A DNA stretch of 64,000 bases from Mesorhizobium sp. M4B.F.Ca.ET.203.01.1.1. GTDB taxonomy: Bacteria > Pseudomonadota > Alphaproteobacteria > Rhizobiales > Rhizobiaceae. Location of the stretch: contig NZ_SRUO01000012.1 of assembly GCF_004791025.1 (NCBI RefSeq), forward strand, positions 124,001 to 188,000, read 5' to 3'. The stretch's first letter is position 1. The number at the start of each line of letters is the position of its first letter. A model generated the notes under the pieces. It saw nothing but the letters and a program-made list of their open reading frames with translations. It had not been told where the DNA came from and made no database searches. The position numbers and the translations under genes are program-made. This document shows, piece after piece, positions 17,614 through 29,993 of this stretch.

Positions 17614-17663
17614 AAAACAGGACAACCGGTCTGTTTTACAAAACAGGATGATCACCCTGTTTT
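17614..17663. promoter_or_regulatory. two tandem AAAACAG-N10-CTGTTTT operators
   Basis: AAAACAG (17614-17620) with CTGTTTT (17631-17637), and AAAACAG (17640-17646) with CTGTTTT (17657-17663). Two identical 24-bp dyads start 26 bp apart in the divergent region between a tetR gene and a NIPSNAP gene, ending one base before the GGAG ribosome site of the latter. Confidence 0.85.
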
Positions 17664-17673
17664 GGAGTCGACA

Positions 17674-18443
17674 ATGGACCTTGCTCGAAACGAAACCTCT
17701 GCACGCCTTGCGTCACCGATCGTGGAACTCAGGCAGTACACGCTAAAGCCCAGACGGCGCGAAACGCTGATCGACCTCTTCGAGCGCGAGTTCATCGAAA
17801 GCCAGGAGGCGGCGGGCATGACCATCATCGGCCAGTTTCGCGACCTCGACCGTCCGGACATGTTCGTGTGGATGCGCGGCTTCGCGGACATGGCGGCGCG
17901 GAAGGAGGCGCTGACGGCCTTCTATAGCGGCCCGGTGTGGGCCGCGCACAAGGAGGCCGCCAATGCGACGATGATCGATTCCGACGACGTGCTGCTGCTG
18001 AAGCCGGCATGGCCGGGCGCCGGGTTCGACCTGTCGAGGGTGCGACGGCCAGCTTGCGATGGGGTCGAAAACGCGATAAGAAGCGCTTGCCTGTCATTGT
18101 TGAGATTCAGATTCATCATTTGCATCCGGGCGCCGAAGCCGACTACGCCGAGCGTTTCGAAACGGATGCCGCCCCGCTGCTCGCGGCGAACGGCGCCCGC
18201 CTGCTTGGCGCCTTCATCAGCGAGCATGCGGAAAATACCTTTCCGCGCCTGCCGGTGCGATCGGCCGAAAACGTCTTTCTCGGCGTCATCGGCTTCGACC
18301 ACGAAGACGCGCGCCGCCGGTCGCAAACCGCCCTCGCCGCCTTGCCGGCATGGCAGGCGTTTCGAGGCGGGGCGCAGGCAGACCAGACCAGGCCGACGGA
18401 AACATTGCGGCTCTCGCCGACATCGCGATCGCTACTCGGCTAG
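17674..18443 (+). pseudogene. NIPSNAP-family protein gene with a frameshift
   Basis: The first 120 codons (from 17674) give a NIPSNAP domain: IVELRQYTLKPRRRETLIDL, FVWMRGFADMAARKEALTAF, WPGAGFDLSR. After about 18040 that frame becomes unlike any protein, while the frame one base back continues with the second NIPSNAP-like domain: VIVEIQIHHLHPGAEADYAE, RSAENVFLGVIGFD, ending SLLG at 18443. The total of about 256 codons fits a two-domain NIPSNAP protein. The shift equals one lost base (or two gained) near 18040-18075, where GGGG and GAAAACG runs occur. GGAG precedes ATG 17674. The 3' end overlaps the convergent amidase by 12 bp. A sequencing error is possible. Confidence 0.75.
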
Positions 18444-19940
18444 CCTTGCGGTAATCGCTCCATTCCGGGGGCAGGTGCCGCCCAACTCGATGGCGAGCGC
18501 GGCAAGCCTGACCTGGACGGGCGGACGACGCTTGCTCCAGCCGGTTGCCTGTTCCAGCGCGTAGGAAATTCCAAGCAGCCTATGGTCCTCATTGGGCCGA
18601 CCGGCAAGCTGAATGCCGATCGGCAGGCCGTCTTTGGACAGGAAAAGCGGGAGGCTGGCGGCAGGTTGTCCGGTCACGTTGAAGATTTCCGTGAACGGCG
18701 CGAAGCCGTAGGCCCGATCCACCCATGCTGCATAATCGAACGCGGCGTCATCGCCACGGACAGCGCCAATTAGGGGCGGCAAGTCGGCTGTCGCCGGCGT
18801 CATGATCAGGTCGAAGCCGTCGAACGTCCTTGCCATCGCCAGCGATGCCCGATGCTGTCGGGCCTGCGCCTTCAAATAGTCGGCGGCCGACGAGCGGCGG
18901 AAACGGTCCAGCGCATGCAAACTCAGCGCTTCGATTTCGCCGGGCAGAGGCATGCGGCCGATATCGTTGGCCCGCTCGTCGACGAGCAACGCGACCTCCG
19001 ACATCCAGAAAATGCTCCATTCGGCGCCGCCATCGGCCTCCGGCGGAAAGCGGCCCTCAATCACCTCGTGCCCCATCTCCTCCAGCAGCGCCATGGCTTG
19101 CCGGAACTTCTCCTCGATCTCCGCCGCCACCGGCGCGCCATCCGGCCGATGCGCCACGCAGGCAATGCGCATGCGCTCGGCCGGCGACGACAGCCAATCC
19201 AGATAGGAGGGCACCGATCTCGACACGAAGCATGGCGCGCCCGGTTCGGGGCCGACGGTGATGTCGAGCATTGCGGCGGTGTCACGAACGGTTCGCGAAA
19301 GAACGTTCTCGACGAAAAGTCCGGCGCCGACCTGATCGCGATAGGGGCCGACGGGATTGAGGCCTCGCGACGGCTTCATGCCGAACACGCCGCAACAGGC
19401 CGCCGGCACCCGGATCGAGCCGCCGATGTCGGAACCGTGGGCAACCGGCACCATGCCGCTTGCCACCGCGGCCGCCGCGCCGCCGCTCGAACCGCCCGCC
19501 GTCACCGACAGGTCCCACGGGTTCAAGGTCGGGCCGTGAACAACGGGCTCGGTGACGAAGTCATTGGCGAATTCCGGCGTGTTGGTCTTGCCGAGCAAGG
19601 TCAGGCCGGCGTTCCGCCAGCGCCTGACGATTTCGCTGTCGGGCTTCGGCGCGGCATCCCTGAAATAGAGCGACGCGTGGGTGGTCGGCCACTCCCGCAC
19701 ATAAACGCCGGTGTCCTTGACCAGGAACGGCACGCCCGCCAACGCGGCCTTCGCGTCGCAGCGCGCTGCGGCAGACAGCGCGCGCTCCGCGTCGATCAGC
19801 GTCACCGCATTGATCGCCGGGTTGAGCAATTCGATCGCTTCGATCGCGGCTTCGGCAATTTCGACGGCGGACAGTTCGCCGGAGCGGACGTGGCCGGCCA
19901 GGGCGACGGCGTCTGATGCCATGTATTGCGCCAGGTTCAT
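18432..19940 (-). CDS. amidase (amidase-signature family)
   Basis: 502 residues, usual length. The Ser-cisSer-Lys triad is visible: Lys in PFLVKDTGV (about 80), cis-Ser in TAGGSSGGAAAAVASGM (about 155) and the nucleophile Ser in HGSDIGGSIRVPAA (about 177). GMKPSRGLNPVGPY follows as expected. These cytoplasmic enzymes hydrolyse amides to acid plus amine or ammonia. Its ATG overlaps the stop of the upstream hydrolase gene as ATGA, making it the third gene of the ChoX-like / hydrolase / amidase operon, so the amide is likely something delivered by that binding protein (inference). Confidence 0.93.
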   Translation of the reverse strand: MNLAQYMASDAVALAGHVRSGELSAVEIAEAAIEAIELLNPAINAVTLIDAERALSAAARCDAKAALAGVPFLVKDTGVYVREWPTTHASLYFRDAAPKPDSEIVRRWRNAGLTLLGKTNTPEFANDFVTEPVVHGPTLNPWDLSVTAGGSSGGAAAAVASGMVPVAHGSDIGGSIRVPAACCGVFGMKPSRGLNPVGPYRDQVGAGLFVENVLSRTVRDTAAMLDITVGPEPGAPCFVSRSVPSYLDWLSSPAERMRIACVAHRPDGAPVAAEIEEKFRQAMALLEEMGHEVIEGRFPPEADGGAEWSIFWMSEVALLVDERANDIGRMPLPGEIEALSLHALDRFRRSSAADYLKAQARQHRASLAMARTFDGFDLIMTPATADLPPLIGAVRGDDAAFDYAAWVDRAYGFAPFTEIFNVTGQPAASLPLFLSKDGLPIGIQLAGRPNEDHRLLGISYALEQATGWSKRRPPVQVRLAALAIELGGTCPRNGAITARLAE

Positions 19941-20818
19941 GAGCGCCCTCGCCTCGAAACGGCTCCGCCCATGCGGCTTTGCCCGCCTTCGGTCCGCGTC
20001 TGGACGTAATCGGAGATGGTGGCCGCGACCAGCGTCGGATCTTCCCAGTGCGGATTGTGCCCGCAATGGGCTGCGGCCACGAGCCTCGCGGCGGGAATTT
20101 CCTCAGCCAGCCGTCGCTGATGGGTTGCGTCGAAGATCGGATCGCGCCCGCCGCCGATGACAAGTGCCGCGACACGCAAGGCGCGCGCGGCGGCGGTGAG
20201 GTCCGTTCCGCGTATTTCGTCCAGAAGGGTGCGCCAGCGTGACGCCGGCATCGCCGACGCCTCCTTGGCGGCGGCGGCGAGAAAAGCCCGCGGCACGCCG
20301 GGCTGGCAGGCATGCCACCAGGCATAAAACGGGTCCGCCGGCGATATCGGATCGCGCAGTTCCCGCACGCCTGCAACCATTGGATGGTCCACTGCCAGAT
20401 CGGGCTTCAGAGTGCCGGCCAACAGCACCAGCCCGCCGATGAGTTCCGGTTGCCGTGCAGCCAACTCGAGCGCGATCATGGCGCCCAGCGAATGGCCGAC
20501 CACAACCGGCCGCTCCAGCCGCAAGTTGCGGACCAACCCCGCGAGATCGCTGGCGAAGTCGCCGATGCCATAGCCCCTTCCTGCCAGCGAGGCGCCATGG
20601 CCGCGCAGGTCGGGAATGACCAATCGGCGGCCGGCAAGGTGCGGCGCCAGAAGCGAGAAGCTGCGGCTGGTGTCGGTGAAGCCGTGCACCAACAGCAGCG
20701 CCGGTTCCGATCCGGCGAACTCGACATAGGCCATTTCGAGGCCGTCGAGGTCGATGACCCGTTTGCGGCTGGCCCAGGCTTCCTGTTCCGGCCAAGGGGC
20801 GAGCGCAGCAGAGCTCAC
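19937..20818 (-). CDS. alpha/beta-fold hydrolase
   Basis: 293 residues. Family marks: LLLVHGFTDTSRSF (oxyanion HG, about 42), DLRGHGASLAGRGYG (about 70), nucleophile elbow VVGHSLGAM (Ser about 108), acid in GGGRDPIFDA (about 220) and catalytic His in AHCGHNPHWEDP (about 253). The GTG start at 20818 overlaps the TGA of the binding-protein gene (GTGA), and its own stop overlaps the amidase ATG. The substrate may be an ester or amide related to the ligand of the binding protein. Confidence 0.92.
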   Translation of the reverse strand: MSSAALAPWPEQEAWASRKRVIDLDGLEMAYVEFAGSEPALLLVHGFTDTSRSFSLLAPHLAGRRLVIPDLRGHGASLAGRGYGIGDFASDLAGLVRNLRLERPVVVGHSLGAMIALELAARQPELIGGLVLLAGTLKPDLAVDHPMVAGVRELRDPISPADPFYAWWHACQPGVPRAFLAAAAKEASAMPASRWRTLLDEIRGTDLTAAARALRVAALVIGGGRDPIFDATHQRRLAEEIPAARLVAAAHCGHNPHWEDPTLVAATISDYVQTRTEGGQSRMGGAVSRRGRS

Positions 20819-21753
20819 AGGCCGAGCTTTTCCTTGACGGCGGCAAGGCCCGGCTTGCCCTCGAAGGTGGTCACGCCAGCGAGCCAGGCGTCGAGGCGGT
20901 CCTTGTTCAGCGTGATCGCCTTCAGTCCAGCCTCCTCGGGCTTCATGCCGTCATTGATCAGATAGCCCATGCCGACATTCTCGAAATCGACATCGAAGGC
21001 GAGATTCTTCAACAGCTGCGCGACATTCGGACATTGCTGGAGGTAGCCCTTGCGGACCTGCGTCGTCACCGTCGCGGCGCCGAAATTGGGCCCATAGAAC
21101 TTGTCGCCGCCGGTCAGATACTTGAAGTCGTACATGGTGTTCATCGGATGCGGCGCCCAGCCCTGGAAGACGATGAACTGCTTTTCCTTGATCTCGTAGC
21201 CGACCTCCGAAAGCATGCCGGCTTCGCTCGACTCCACGACCTGCCAGCCGCCGAGGTCCAGCGACGGGTCGGCTATGGCGTCCATCATCAACTGGTTGGA
21301 TCCGGGCTCGATGCCGTACATCTTCTTACCGAACTTGTCGGCGAACTTGTGCAGGTCGGAGAAGTCCTTGACACCGGCCTCCCAGACATAGGTGGGCACC
21401 GCGAAGGTGTATTTGGCGCCCTCGAGATTGACGCGCACATTCTCGACCGAACCATCCTTCTTGTAAGGCTCGTAATAGGTGACCATCGCGGGATCCCAGT
21501 AGCCCAGGAACAGGTCGAGATCGTTGTTCTTCATGCCCTCGTAGATGACGTTGATGCCTAGCACCTGGCTCTGCGGCTGATAGCCGAGCGCTTGAAGCAG
21601 GACGTTGGCGATCCCCGTGGTGAAGGCGAGATCGTTCCAGCCGGGTTCGGCCATGCGAACAGCGCTGCATTCCTTGGACTCGGCCGCCAGGCCCGGTTGC
21701 GTCGAGAGCGCCAGCACGCAGAGCGCGGCGCCTGCCCCTATCAAGCGATGCAT
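20815..21753 (-). CDS. choline/betaine-type ABC transporter substrate-binding protein (ChoX-like)
   Basis: 312 residues with a signal peptide (MHRLIGAGAALCVLALSTQP). The mature part matches the OpuAC/ProX-type fold: AEPGWNDLAFTTGIANVLLQ, LDLFLGYWDPAMVTYYEPYK, GAKYTFAVPTYVWEAGVKDF, GIEPGSNQLMMDAI, VVESSEAGMLSEVG and FQGWAPHPMNTMYDFKYLTG, strongly reminiscent of rhizobial ChoX. The Trp/Tyr-rich segments fit an aromatic box for a quaternary ammonium. GAGGAGAA precedes ATG 21753. No permease or ATPase gene is adjacent, so it is an orphan binding protein in an operon with two hydrolases. Confidence 0.88.
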   Translation of the reverse strand: MHRLIGAGAALCVLALSTQPGLAAESKECSAVRMAEPGWNDLAFTTGIANVLLQALGYQPQSQVLGINVIYEGMKNNDLDLFLGYWDPAMVTYYEPYKKDGSVENVRVNLEGAKYTFAVPTYVWEAGVKDFSDLHKFADKFGKKMYGIEPGSNQLMMDAIADPSLDLGGWQVVESSEAGMLSEVGYEIKEKQFIVFQGWAPHPMNTMYDFKYLTGGDKFYGPNFGAATVTTQVRKGYLQQCPNVAQLLKNLAFDVDFENVGMGYLINDGMKPEEAGLKAITLNKDRLDAWLAGVTTFEGKPGLAAVKEKLGL

Positions 21754-21778
21754 TTCGGTTCTCCTCATTCGCGGTTTG

Positions 21779-21814
21779 TTGACCAATTGGTTTGTATATT
21801 GTCCCATTGGTCAA
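21779..21814. promoter_or_regulatory. TTGACCAAT-N18-ATTGGTCAA dyad between choX-like and betI-like genes
   Basis: TTGACCAAT (21779-21787) and ATTGGTCAA (21806-21814) are perfect inverted arms; the left arm also overlaps the small palindrome ACCAATTGGT (21782-21791). The element sits centrally in the 83-bp divergent region, so it is probably the operator of the BetI-like repressor. Confidence 0.75.
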
Positions 21815-21836
21815 TTCTTGATCTCAGCGGACGAAA

Positions 21837-22475
21837 ATGTCAACCTCGATTCTCGATGCACGGAATTCGCCCTTGAAACTCAAGCGTCTCAGCGACATAC
21901 GCCGCACGGAGCTGCGGCAGGCGGCCTTTGCCGTGCTTCAACGCGAAGGCATTGCCGGCGCCACAATCGAGAAGGTCGCCGCGCAGGCAGGCGCCTCGAA
22001 GGGCATCGTGCTGCACTATTTCAGCAGCAAGCAGGAACTCTTCGAGCACGCGATGCGCGAATCGAACCTCGTCCTGCGCAAGGCCGTGGTGGCGCGGCTG
22101 CGGCACGCGCAGACGCCGATGCAGCGGGTGGATGCCATCATCGACGGCAATTTCGAACCGCACCTGTTCCAGCCATCGCTGTGCTATGCCTGGCTGTCGC
22201 TCTGCGCCGAGGTGCCGCGCGACGAGAAGCTGGCGCGTATCCAGAAGGTGCTGCATGCGCGCATGCGCTCCAATCTTTTGTCCGGGCTCAGCGCCCTTGC
22301 CTTGCCCGAGGACGCCGAGGAGATTGCGCTTGGCGTCACGGCGCTGATCGACGGTCTATGGCTGCGGCTCGGCCTGCAGCCTGGAAGCGTGTCGCGCGAA
22401 CAGGCGATCCGACAGGTGAAGAGCTATGTCGCGGCGAGGCTGGCCATGCGGGAGCCTGTCCCGGCCGGCGGTTAA
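21837..22475 (+). CDS. BetI-like TetR-family regulator
   Basis: 212 residues. The HTH region RRTELRQAAFAVLQREGIAG then ATIEKVAAQAGASKGIVLHY (residues about 22-60) with FSSKQELFEHAMRESNLVLR is of the BetI subtype (GxxxGxxxHYF). The C-terminal domain has SLCYAWLSLCAEVPRDEKLA and ALIDGLWLRLGLQPG, also BetI-like. BetI senses choline and represses choline-to-betaine genes; here it faces a ChoX-like binding protein, so a choline-related inducer is likely but not shown. Confidence 0.85.
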   Translation: MSTSILDARNSPLKLKRLSDIRRTELRQAAFAVLQREGIAGATIEKVAAQAGASKGIVLHYFSSKQELFEHAMRESNLVLRKAVVARLRHAQTPMQRVDAIIDGNFEPHLFQPSLCYAWLSLCAEVPRDEKLARIQKVLHARMRSNLLSGLSALALPEDAEEIALGVTALIDGLWLRLGLQPGSVSREQAIRQVKSYVAARLAMREPVPAGG

Positions 22476-22579
22476 GCGCAGACCGTCCCCCAGCCGAAGT
22501 TCATACTGTGCGATAGGCCTTCGGCTTGACCGCGCTTGCCCGTCAGCGATGCACTCGTCGCGCAATGACGGAGGATCCC

Positions 22580-23356
22580 ATGCGACTTCACGGCAAGCGG
22601 GCGCTGGTGACGGGCGGATCGGACGGGATCGGCCTGGCGATCTCGGAGGCCTTTTTGCGCGAAGGCGCCGATGTGCTGATCGTCGGCCGCGATGCCGGCA
22701 AGCTGGCAACGGCGCGCGACGCGATGGCAAGCGAGGCGAAGGGTGGCGCGGCGGTCGAAACGCTATCGGCCGATCTCGCGACCGGCGCCGGCATCGATGC
22801 GACGGTTGCCCGGGTGAAAGCATCCGGCCAACTGCTTGATATTCTCGTCAACAATGCCGGCGTCGCCTATCTCGTGCCGTTCGAGACGGTCAGCGAGGCG
22901 CAGTTCCAGCATTCCTTCGCGCTCAACGTGACGGCGGCGTTCTTCCTGACGCAGCGGCTGTTGCCGCATTTCGGCGCCGGTGTCTCGATCATCAACATCT
23001 CCTCCTATTTCGCCAACAAGATGATTCCGAACCGGCCGTCGAGCCTCTATTCGCTCTCCAAGGGCGCGCTGAACTCGCTGACCAAGTCGCTCGCCTTCGA
23101 GCTCGGACCGCGCGGCATAAGGGTCAATGCGATCGCGCCAGGCACGATCGACACCGCAATGCGGCGCAAGTCGATCGAAAACCTGCCGGCCTCCGCGCAA
23201 GACGAGTTGAAGGCCCATGTCGAGCGCAGCTATCCGCTCGGGCGCATCGGCCGCACCGGCGACCTTGCCGGCATCGCCGTCCATCTCGCCAGCGACGAGG
23301 CTGCCTGGACCAGCGGCGGCGTCTTTGCCATCGACGGCGGCTACACGGCGGGGTGA
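22580..23356 (+). CDS. SDR-family oxidoreductase
   Basis: 258 residues. TGGSDGIGLAISEAF (residues about 12-26), NNAGVAYLVPFE (about 95), NISSYFANK (about 143) and YSLSKGALN (about 158-162) are the classical SDR motifs; the end is SGGVFAIDGGYTAG. CGGAGGA at 22569-22575 supports ATG 22580 over ATG 22565. It follows the betI-like gene by 104 bp in the same direction. Substrate unknown. Confidence 0.93.
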   Translation: MRLHGKRALVTGGSDGIGLAISEAFLREGADVLIVGRDAGKLATARDAMASEAKGGAAVETLSADLATGAGIDATVARVKASGQLLDILVNNAGVAYLVPFETVSEAQFQHSFALNVTAAFFLTQRLLPHFGAGVSIINISSYFANKMIPNRPSSLYSLSKGALNSLTKSLAFELGPRGIRVNAIAPGTIDTAMRRKSIENLPASAQDELKAHVERSYPLGRIGRTGDLAGIAVHLASDEAAWTSGGVFAIDGGYTAG

Positions 23357-23362
23357 ATAGCC

Positions 23363-23531
23363 GATCTCCCCCCTTGTGGGGAGATGGCCGGCAGGCCAGA
23401 GGGGGCGCTGTCCCGCCAGCGTTTCAGCCCATTGAGGGCCGGATGAAATGGCAGCTCGGATCATCCCAGGTGCCGTGATCCTTCGCGCCCGCTCTGCCCT
23501 GCCGGGCATCTCCCCCACAAGGGGGGAGATT
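23363..23531. repeat. 169-bp inverted-repeat intergenic element (RIME-like)
   Basis: The left arm at 23363-23410 (ATCTCCCCCCTTGTGGGGAG, then GGCCGGCAGGCCAGAGGGGGCGC) is repeated in inverted orientation at 23484-23531 (GCGCCCGCTCTGCCCTGCCG, GGCATCTCCCCCACAAGGGG). The roughly 75-bp centre carries no gene. It fills most of the 281-bp gap between the SDR gene and fumC. Confidence 0.75.
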
Positions 23532-23637
23532 AGCTAACTCTTCAACCGATTTGCATCTTCTTCGCCCCCAATCTCCGCTTGATGCCATTTGTGCAACGCG
23601 ATACGCCGTTGCCGAATTCGACAACCGGAGACCTCCA

Positions 23638-25035
<1,398 letters not shown>

Positions 25036-25057
25036 GCTAGTATCACCGACGTAACCG

Positions 25058-25102
25058 GGTGAACAATCTGTCGCCAGATCGGCATCTTTGGTGAACAGTC
25101 TG
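25058..25102. promoter_or_regulatory. GGTGAACARTCTG direct repeat upstream of doxX
   Basis: GGTGAACAATCTG (25058-25070) and GGTGAACAGTCTG (25090-25102) differ at one base and are 32 bp apart (three helical turns), in the 113-bp gap before the first doxX gene. This looks like a regulator site; no regulator gene is adjacent. Confidence 0.5.
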
Positions 25103-25148
25103 CCTGCTCTATCTGGGTTGTCATTCCAATCCTCCCGGAGAGAGTCCC

Positions 25149-25571
25149 ATGTCCATCAACACTTCTGTCGCCGGTTCCGGCGTCGCTTCCAACAGCTCCA
25201 CCACCATCCTGCTCGGCCGCATCCTGCTGGCCGTCATCTTCCTGCTTTCGGGCTTCGGCAAGCTCACCGCGATTGCCGGCACCGCCGGCTATTTTGGCAG
25301 CCTCGGCCTGCCGCTGCCGACCGTGACCGCCGTCCTCGTCGGCCTCATCGAACTGCTCGGCGGCCTCGCCGTCCTCGTCGGCTTCCAGACCCGCATCGTG
25401 GCCTGGGTGCTGGCGATCTTCACGGTTGCCACCGGGCTGGTCGCCCACACCGGCTGGGCCGACCAGATGCAGATGATCCAGTTCCTCAAGAACCTCGCCA
25501 TCGCCGGCGGCTTCATCGTGCTGGCTTCGTCTGGCGCCGGTTCCTACTCGATCGACGCCAAGCGCGGCTGA
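25149..25571 (+). CDS. DoxX-family membrane protein
   Basis: 140 residues, four hydrophobic segments. ILLGRILLAVIFLLSGFGKL (residues about 19-38), YFGSLGLPLPTVTAVLVGLI, GFQTRIVAWVLAIFTVATGL and the end FLKNLAIAGGFIVLASSGAG are the DoxX pattern. DoxX proteins are inner-membrane components linked to oxidative stress or thiosulfate metabolism. CCTCCCGGAGAGAG precedes the ATG. A related doxX gene follows at 25729 beyond a terminator. Confidence 0.92.
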   Translation: MSINTSVAGSGVASNSSTTILLGRILLAVIFLLSGFGKLTAIAGTAGYFGSLGLPLPTVTAVLVGLIELLGGLAVLVGFQTRIVAWVLAIFTVATGLVAHTGWADQMQMIQFLKNLAIAGGFIVLASSGAGSYSIDAKRG

Positions 25572-25596
25572 GCCACGCTCAAATCCCGAACTAGAC

Positions 25597-25628
25597 AAAG
25601 CGGCGCGGAATTTTCCGCGCCGCTTTTT
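25597..25628 (+). terminator. rho-independent terminator after the first doxX gene
   Basis: AAAGCGGCGCGGAA (25597-25610) pairs with TTCCGCGCCGCTTT (25613-25626), then TT CG. Confidence 0.9.
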
Positions 25629-25728
25629 CGTTGTCCTTAGAGCAGCCTCGTTAGCCAATTCCCGTGCGAGCCCCGGCAGCGTAGACTGATCGGCATGCCG
25701 GGCCGGAGTCGCCGGCAGGGAGGTGATG

Positions 25729-26151
25729 ATGCTCCGCAACGTGCTGCTTCTCCTGTCCCGGCTGCTGCTTGCCGCCCTCTTCATCCCTTCCGGCTTCCAG
25801 GCGCTGGCCAATATTTCCGGCACGACCAGCTATTTCGCCGGCCTCGGCCTGCCCCTGCCGGCGCTCGCAGCCTGGGGCACCGGCCTGTTCGAGCTGATCG
25901 CCGGAGCGCTCGTCCTCGTCGGCTTCCAGACGCGGATCGTTGCCCTGCTGCTCGCGGCCTTCTGCATCGTTGCCGGCTTCATCGGTCATTACGGCCAGGG
26001 CGGCGACGACGCGATGCTCGCCTTCCTGCACCAGCAGATGCTGATGAAGGACATCGCGATCGCAGGCGGCTTCCTGGCGCTGGCGATGGCCGGCGCCGGT
26101 GCCTGGTCGGTCGACGGGCGGCTGGTTGGAATCGCAGATCAGCTGACTTGA
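25729..26151 (+). CDS. DoxX-family membrane protein (second, tandem copy)
   Basis: 140 residues, same architecture as the gene at 25149: LLLLSRLLLAALFIPSGFQA, YFAGLGLPLPALAAWGTGLF, GFQTRIVALLLAAFCIVAGF, MKDIAIAGGFLALAMAGAGA. It differs by HYGQGGDDAMLAFLHQQ in the second loop. GGGAGGT at 25719-25724 fits ATG 25729; ATG 25726 and GTG 25723 are in frame. The two genes are paralogues from a tandem duplication, separated by a terminator. Confidence 0.9.
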   Translation: MLRNVLLLLSRLLLAALFIPSGFQALANISGTTSYFAGLGLPLPALAAWGTGLFELIAGALVLVGFQTRIVALLLAAFCIVAGFIGHYGQGGDDAMLAFLHQQMLMKDIAIAGGFLALAMAGAGAWSVDGRLVGIADQLT

Positions 26152-26265
26152 CCAGGCCGGCCAATTGGCCGGCTCGCTCAGGCGCGTTGAAAATTGGCGG
26201 CGATGATTTCGCGCCAGATGCGGGTGGGCCTTTTTGGCGCTGCCCACCATTTTCACCGAGACACC

Positions 26266-27797
26266 CTATTTGACCGAGACGCTTGGCCCATTCTCGACCG
26301 CCAGCACCAGCCGGCGATTGGTGATCCTGGCCAACTGCGCCAGCCGACCGGCCGGCCGCTCGCCATAAAGGTCGGCGAGCGAGGCCGGCAGCACCAGGGC
26401 CAGCGCGCCGTTGGGTCGGTTTTCCCATTTCAGCCGGGGCATGATGCCCGGCATCGCCGCCGTCAGCAGGTAGACGACGCGCATCATCGCCGCCAGCAGG
26501 CGGGCGCGCTCCAGGATGCGCGGCGGCGCCAGCGCCTTGATCTCGGGGGCGATGCCCTCGTTGAAGATACCGTCATGGCGGTAGGCGCCGGCCAGCGCCA
26601 GATAGGCGCGGCCGGGATGGTCCACGCCTATGAAGGAGGCATGCGCGATGATGTTGAGCGACTGCCGGCCGCGATATTCGGGATGCGCGCGCCAGCCGAT
26701 GTCGGCCAGCAGGCAGGCGGCATGGCGGTATCGTGCCTCGTCCCCGGTCTCGTCGATGCCGAAGGCGGCGAAGGCCTTGCCGGTCCACTCGACCAGCTCA
26801 TGCGCGTGGTGGACCGAGCGCGAGCGCAACAGCGCAAGCTCCTCGGCGGCCGAGATCAGCGGATCGGCCTTCTGTTCGGCTTCGTCGAGCAGCGAATAGA
26901 GGAAGCCCTCGCGCACGCCGAGCGCCGAGACGACGATCTTGGACGGCTGCATCGCCGCCATGATCTCCTGCAGCACGACGGCGCCATAGGGCAGCAGCGA
27001 GCGACGATTCTTGGAGATGCCCTCGATGCCCCTGACCTTCTCGATCTCGGCCTTCGTCACCTGCTTCAGGAAGCTCAGGGCGCTGTCGGCCGGTATCTCG
27101 TAGTGGTGCATGACGCCGAGCGGATAGTTGCTCATCTCCATGTGCAGCCGGGCGAGGTTTCGCCAGGTGCCGCCGACGGCGTAGAAGACCCTGCCCTGCC
27201 CGCCCTTCAGCAGCTTTGCCCGCGCCAACTGCTCGCGCGCGATCTTCTGCGCCTGGGCGAGCGAGTTCTTGGCCATGTCCTGCAGGCGCAGGCCGCCGAG
27301 GGGCAGGGTGATGCCGTCGCCGATCGCCTCGCCATTGATGTCGATCAGCTCGAGGCTGCCGCCGCCAAGGTCGCCGGCGATGCCATTGGCCGGGTGGAAG
27401 CCTGAGATGACGCCGAGCGCCGAATAATGCGCCTCCTGGCGCCCGGAAAGCACCCGGATCTCGGTCTTCAGCACATCCTCTGCGCGGTGGATGAAATCGG
27501 GGCCGTTGACAGCCTCGCGCGCGGCGGCGGTCGCCAGCACATACATGTGCTCCGCGCCCGCCTGATCGGAGAGCGCGCGGAAGCGGCGGAACTCCTCCAT
27601 CGAGCGGGTCACCGCCTCGGGGTCGAGCTTGCCGGTCGAAACGATGCCGCGGCCGAGGCCGGCCAGCATCTTTTCGTTGAACAGCACAGTCGGCGAGCGC
27701 GCCAACCCTTCGTAGACGACGAGGCGGATCGAGTTCGAGCCGATGTCGATGATCGACAGCGGCCGCCGGTCCTGGAGCCGGCCCTGGGAAGTAGAAA

Positions 27798-27801
<4 letters not shown>
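26266..27801 (-). CDS. ppx: exopolyphosphatase / guanosine pentaphosphate phosphatase (Ppx/GppA)
   Basis: 511 residues. The actin-like ATPase phosphate motifs are SIIDIGSNSIRLVVYEG (residues about 16-32) and GIAGDLGGGSLELIDINGE (about 141-159). The C-terminal HD-like region has HAHELVEWTGKAFAAFG. It removes terminal phosphates from inorganic polyphosphate (and may act on pppGpp) in the cytoplasm. The GTG start overlaps the ppk stop (GTGA), so degradation and synthesis enzymes are translationally coupled. Confidence 0.95.

Positions 27802-29993
<2,192 letters not shown>

Noticed and set aside
18040..18075. Programmed -1 frameshift in the NIPSNAP gene
   Set aside because: No slippery heptamer or downstream pseudoknot is evident; simple base loss is the more likely explanation.
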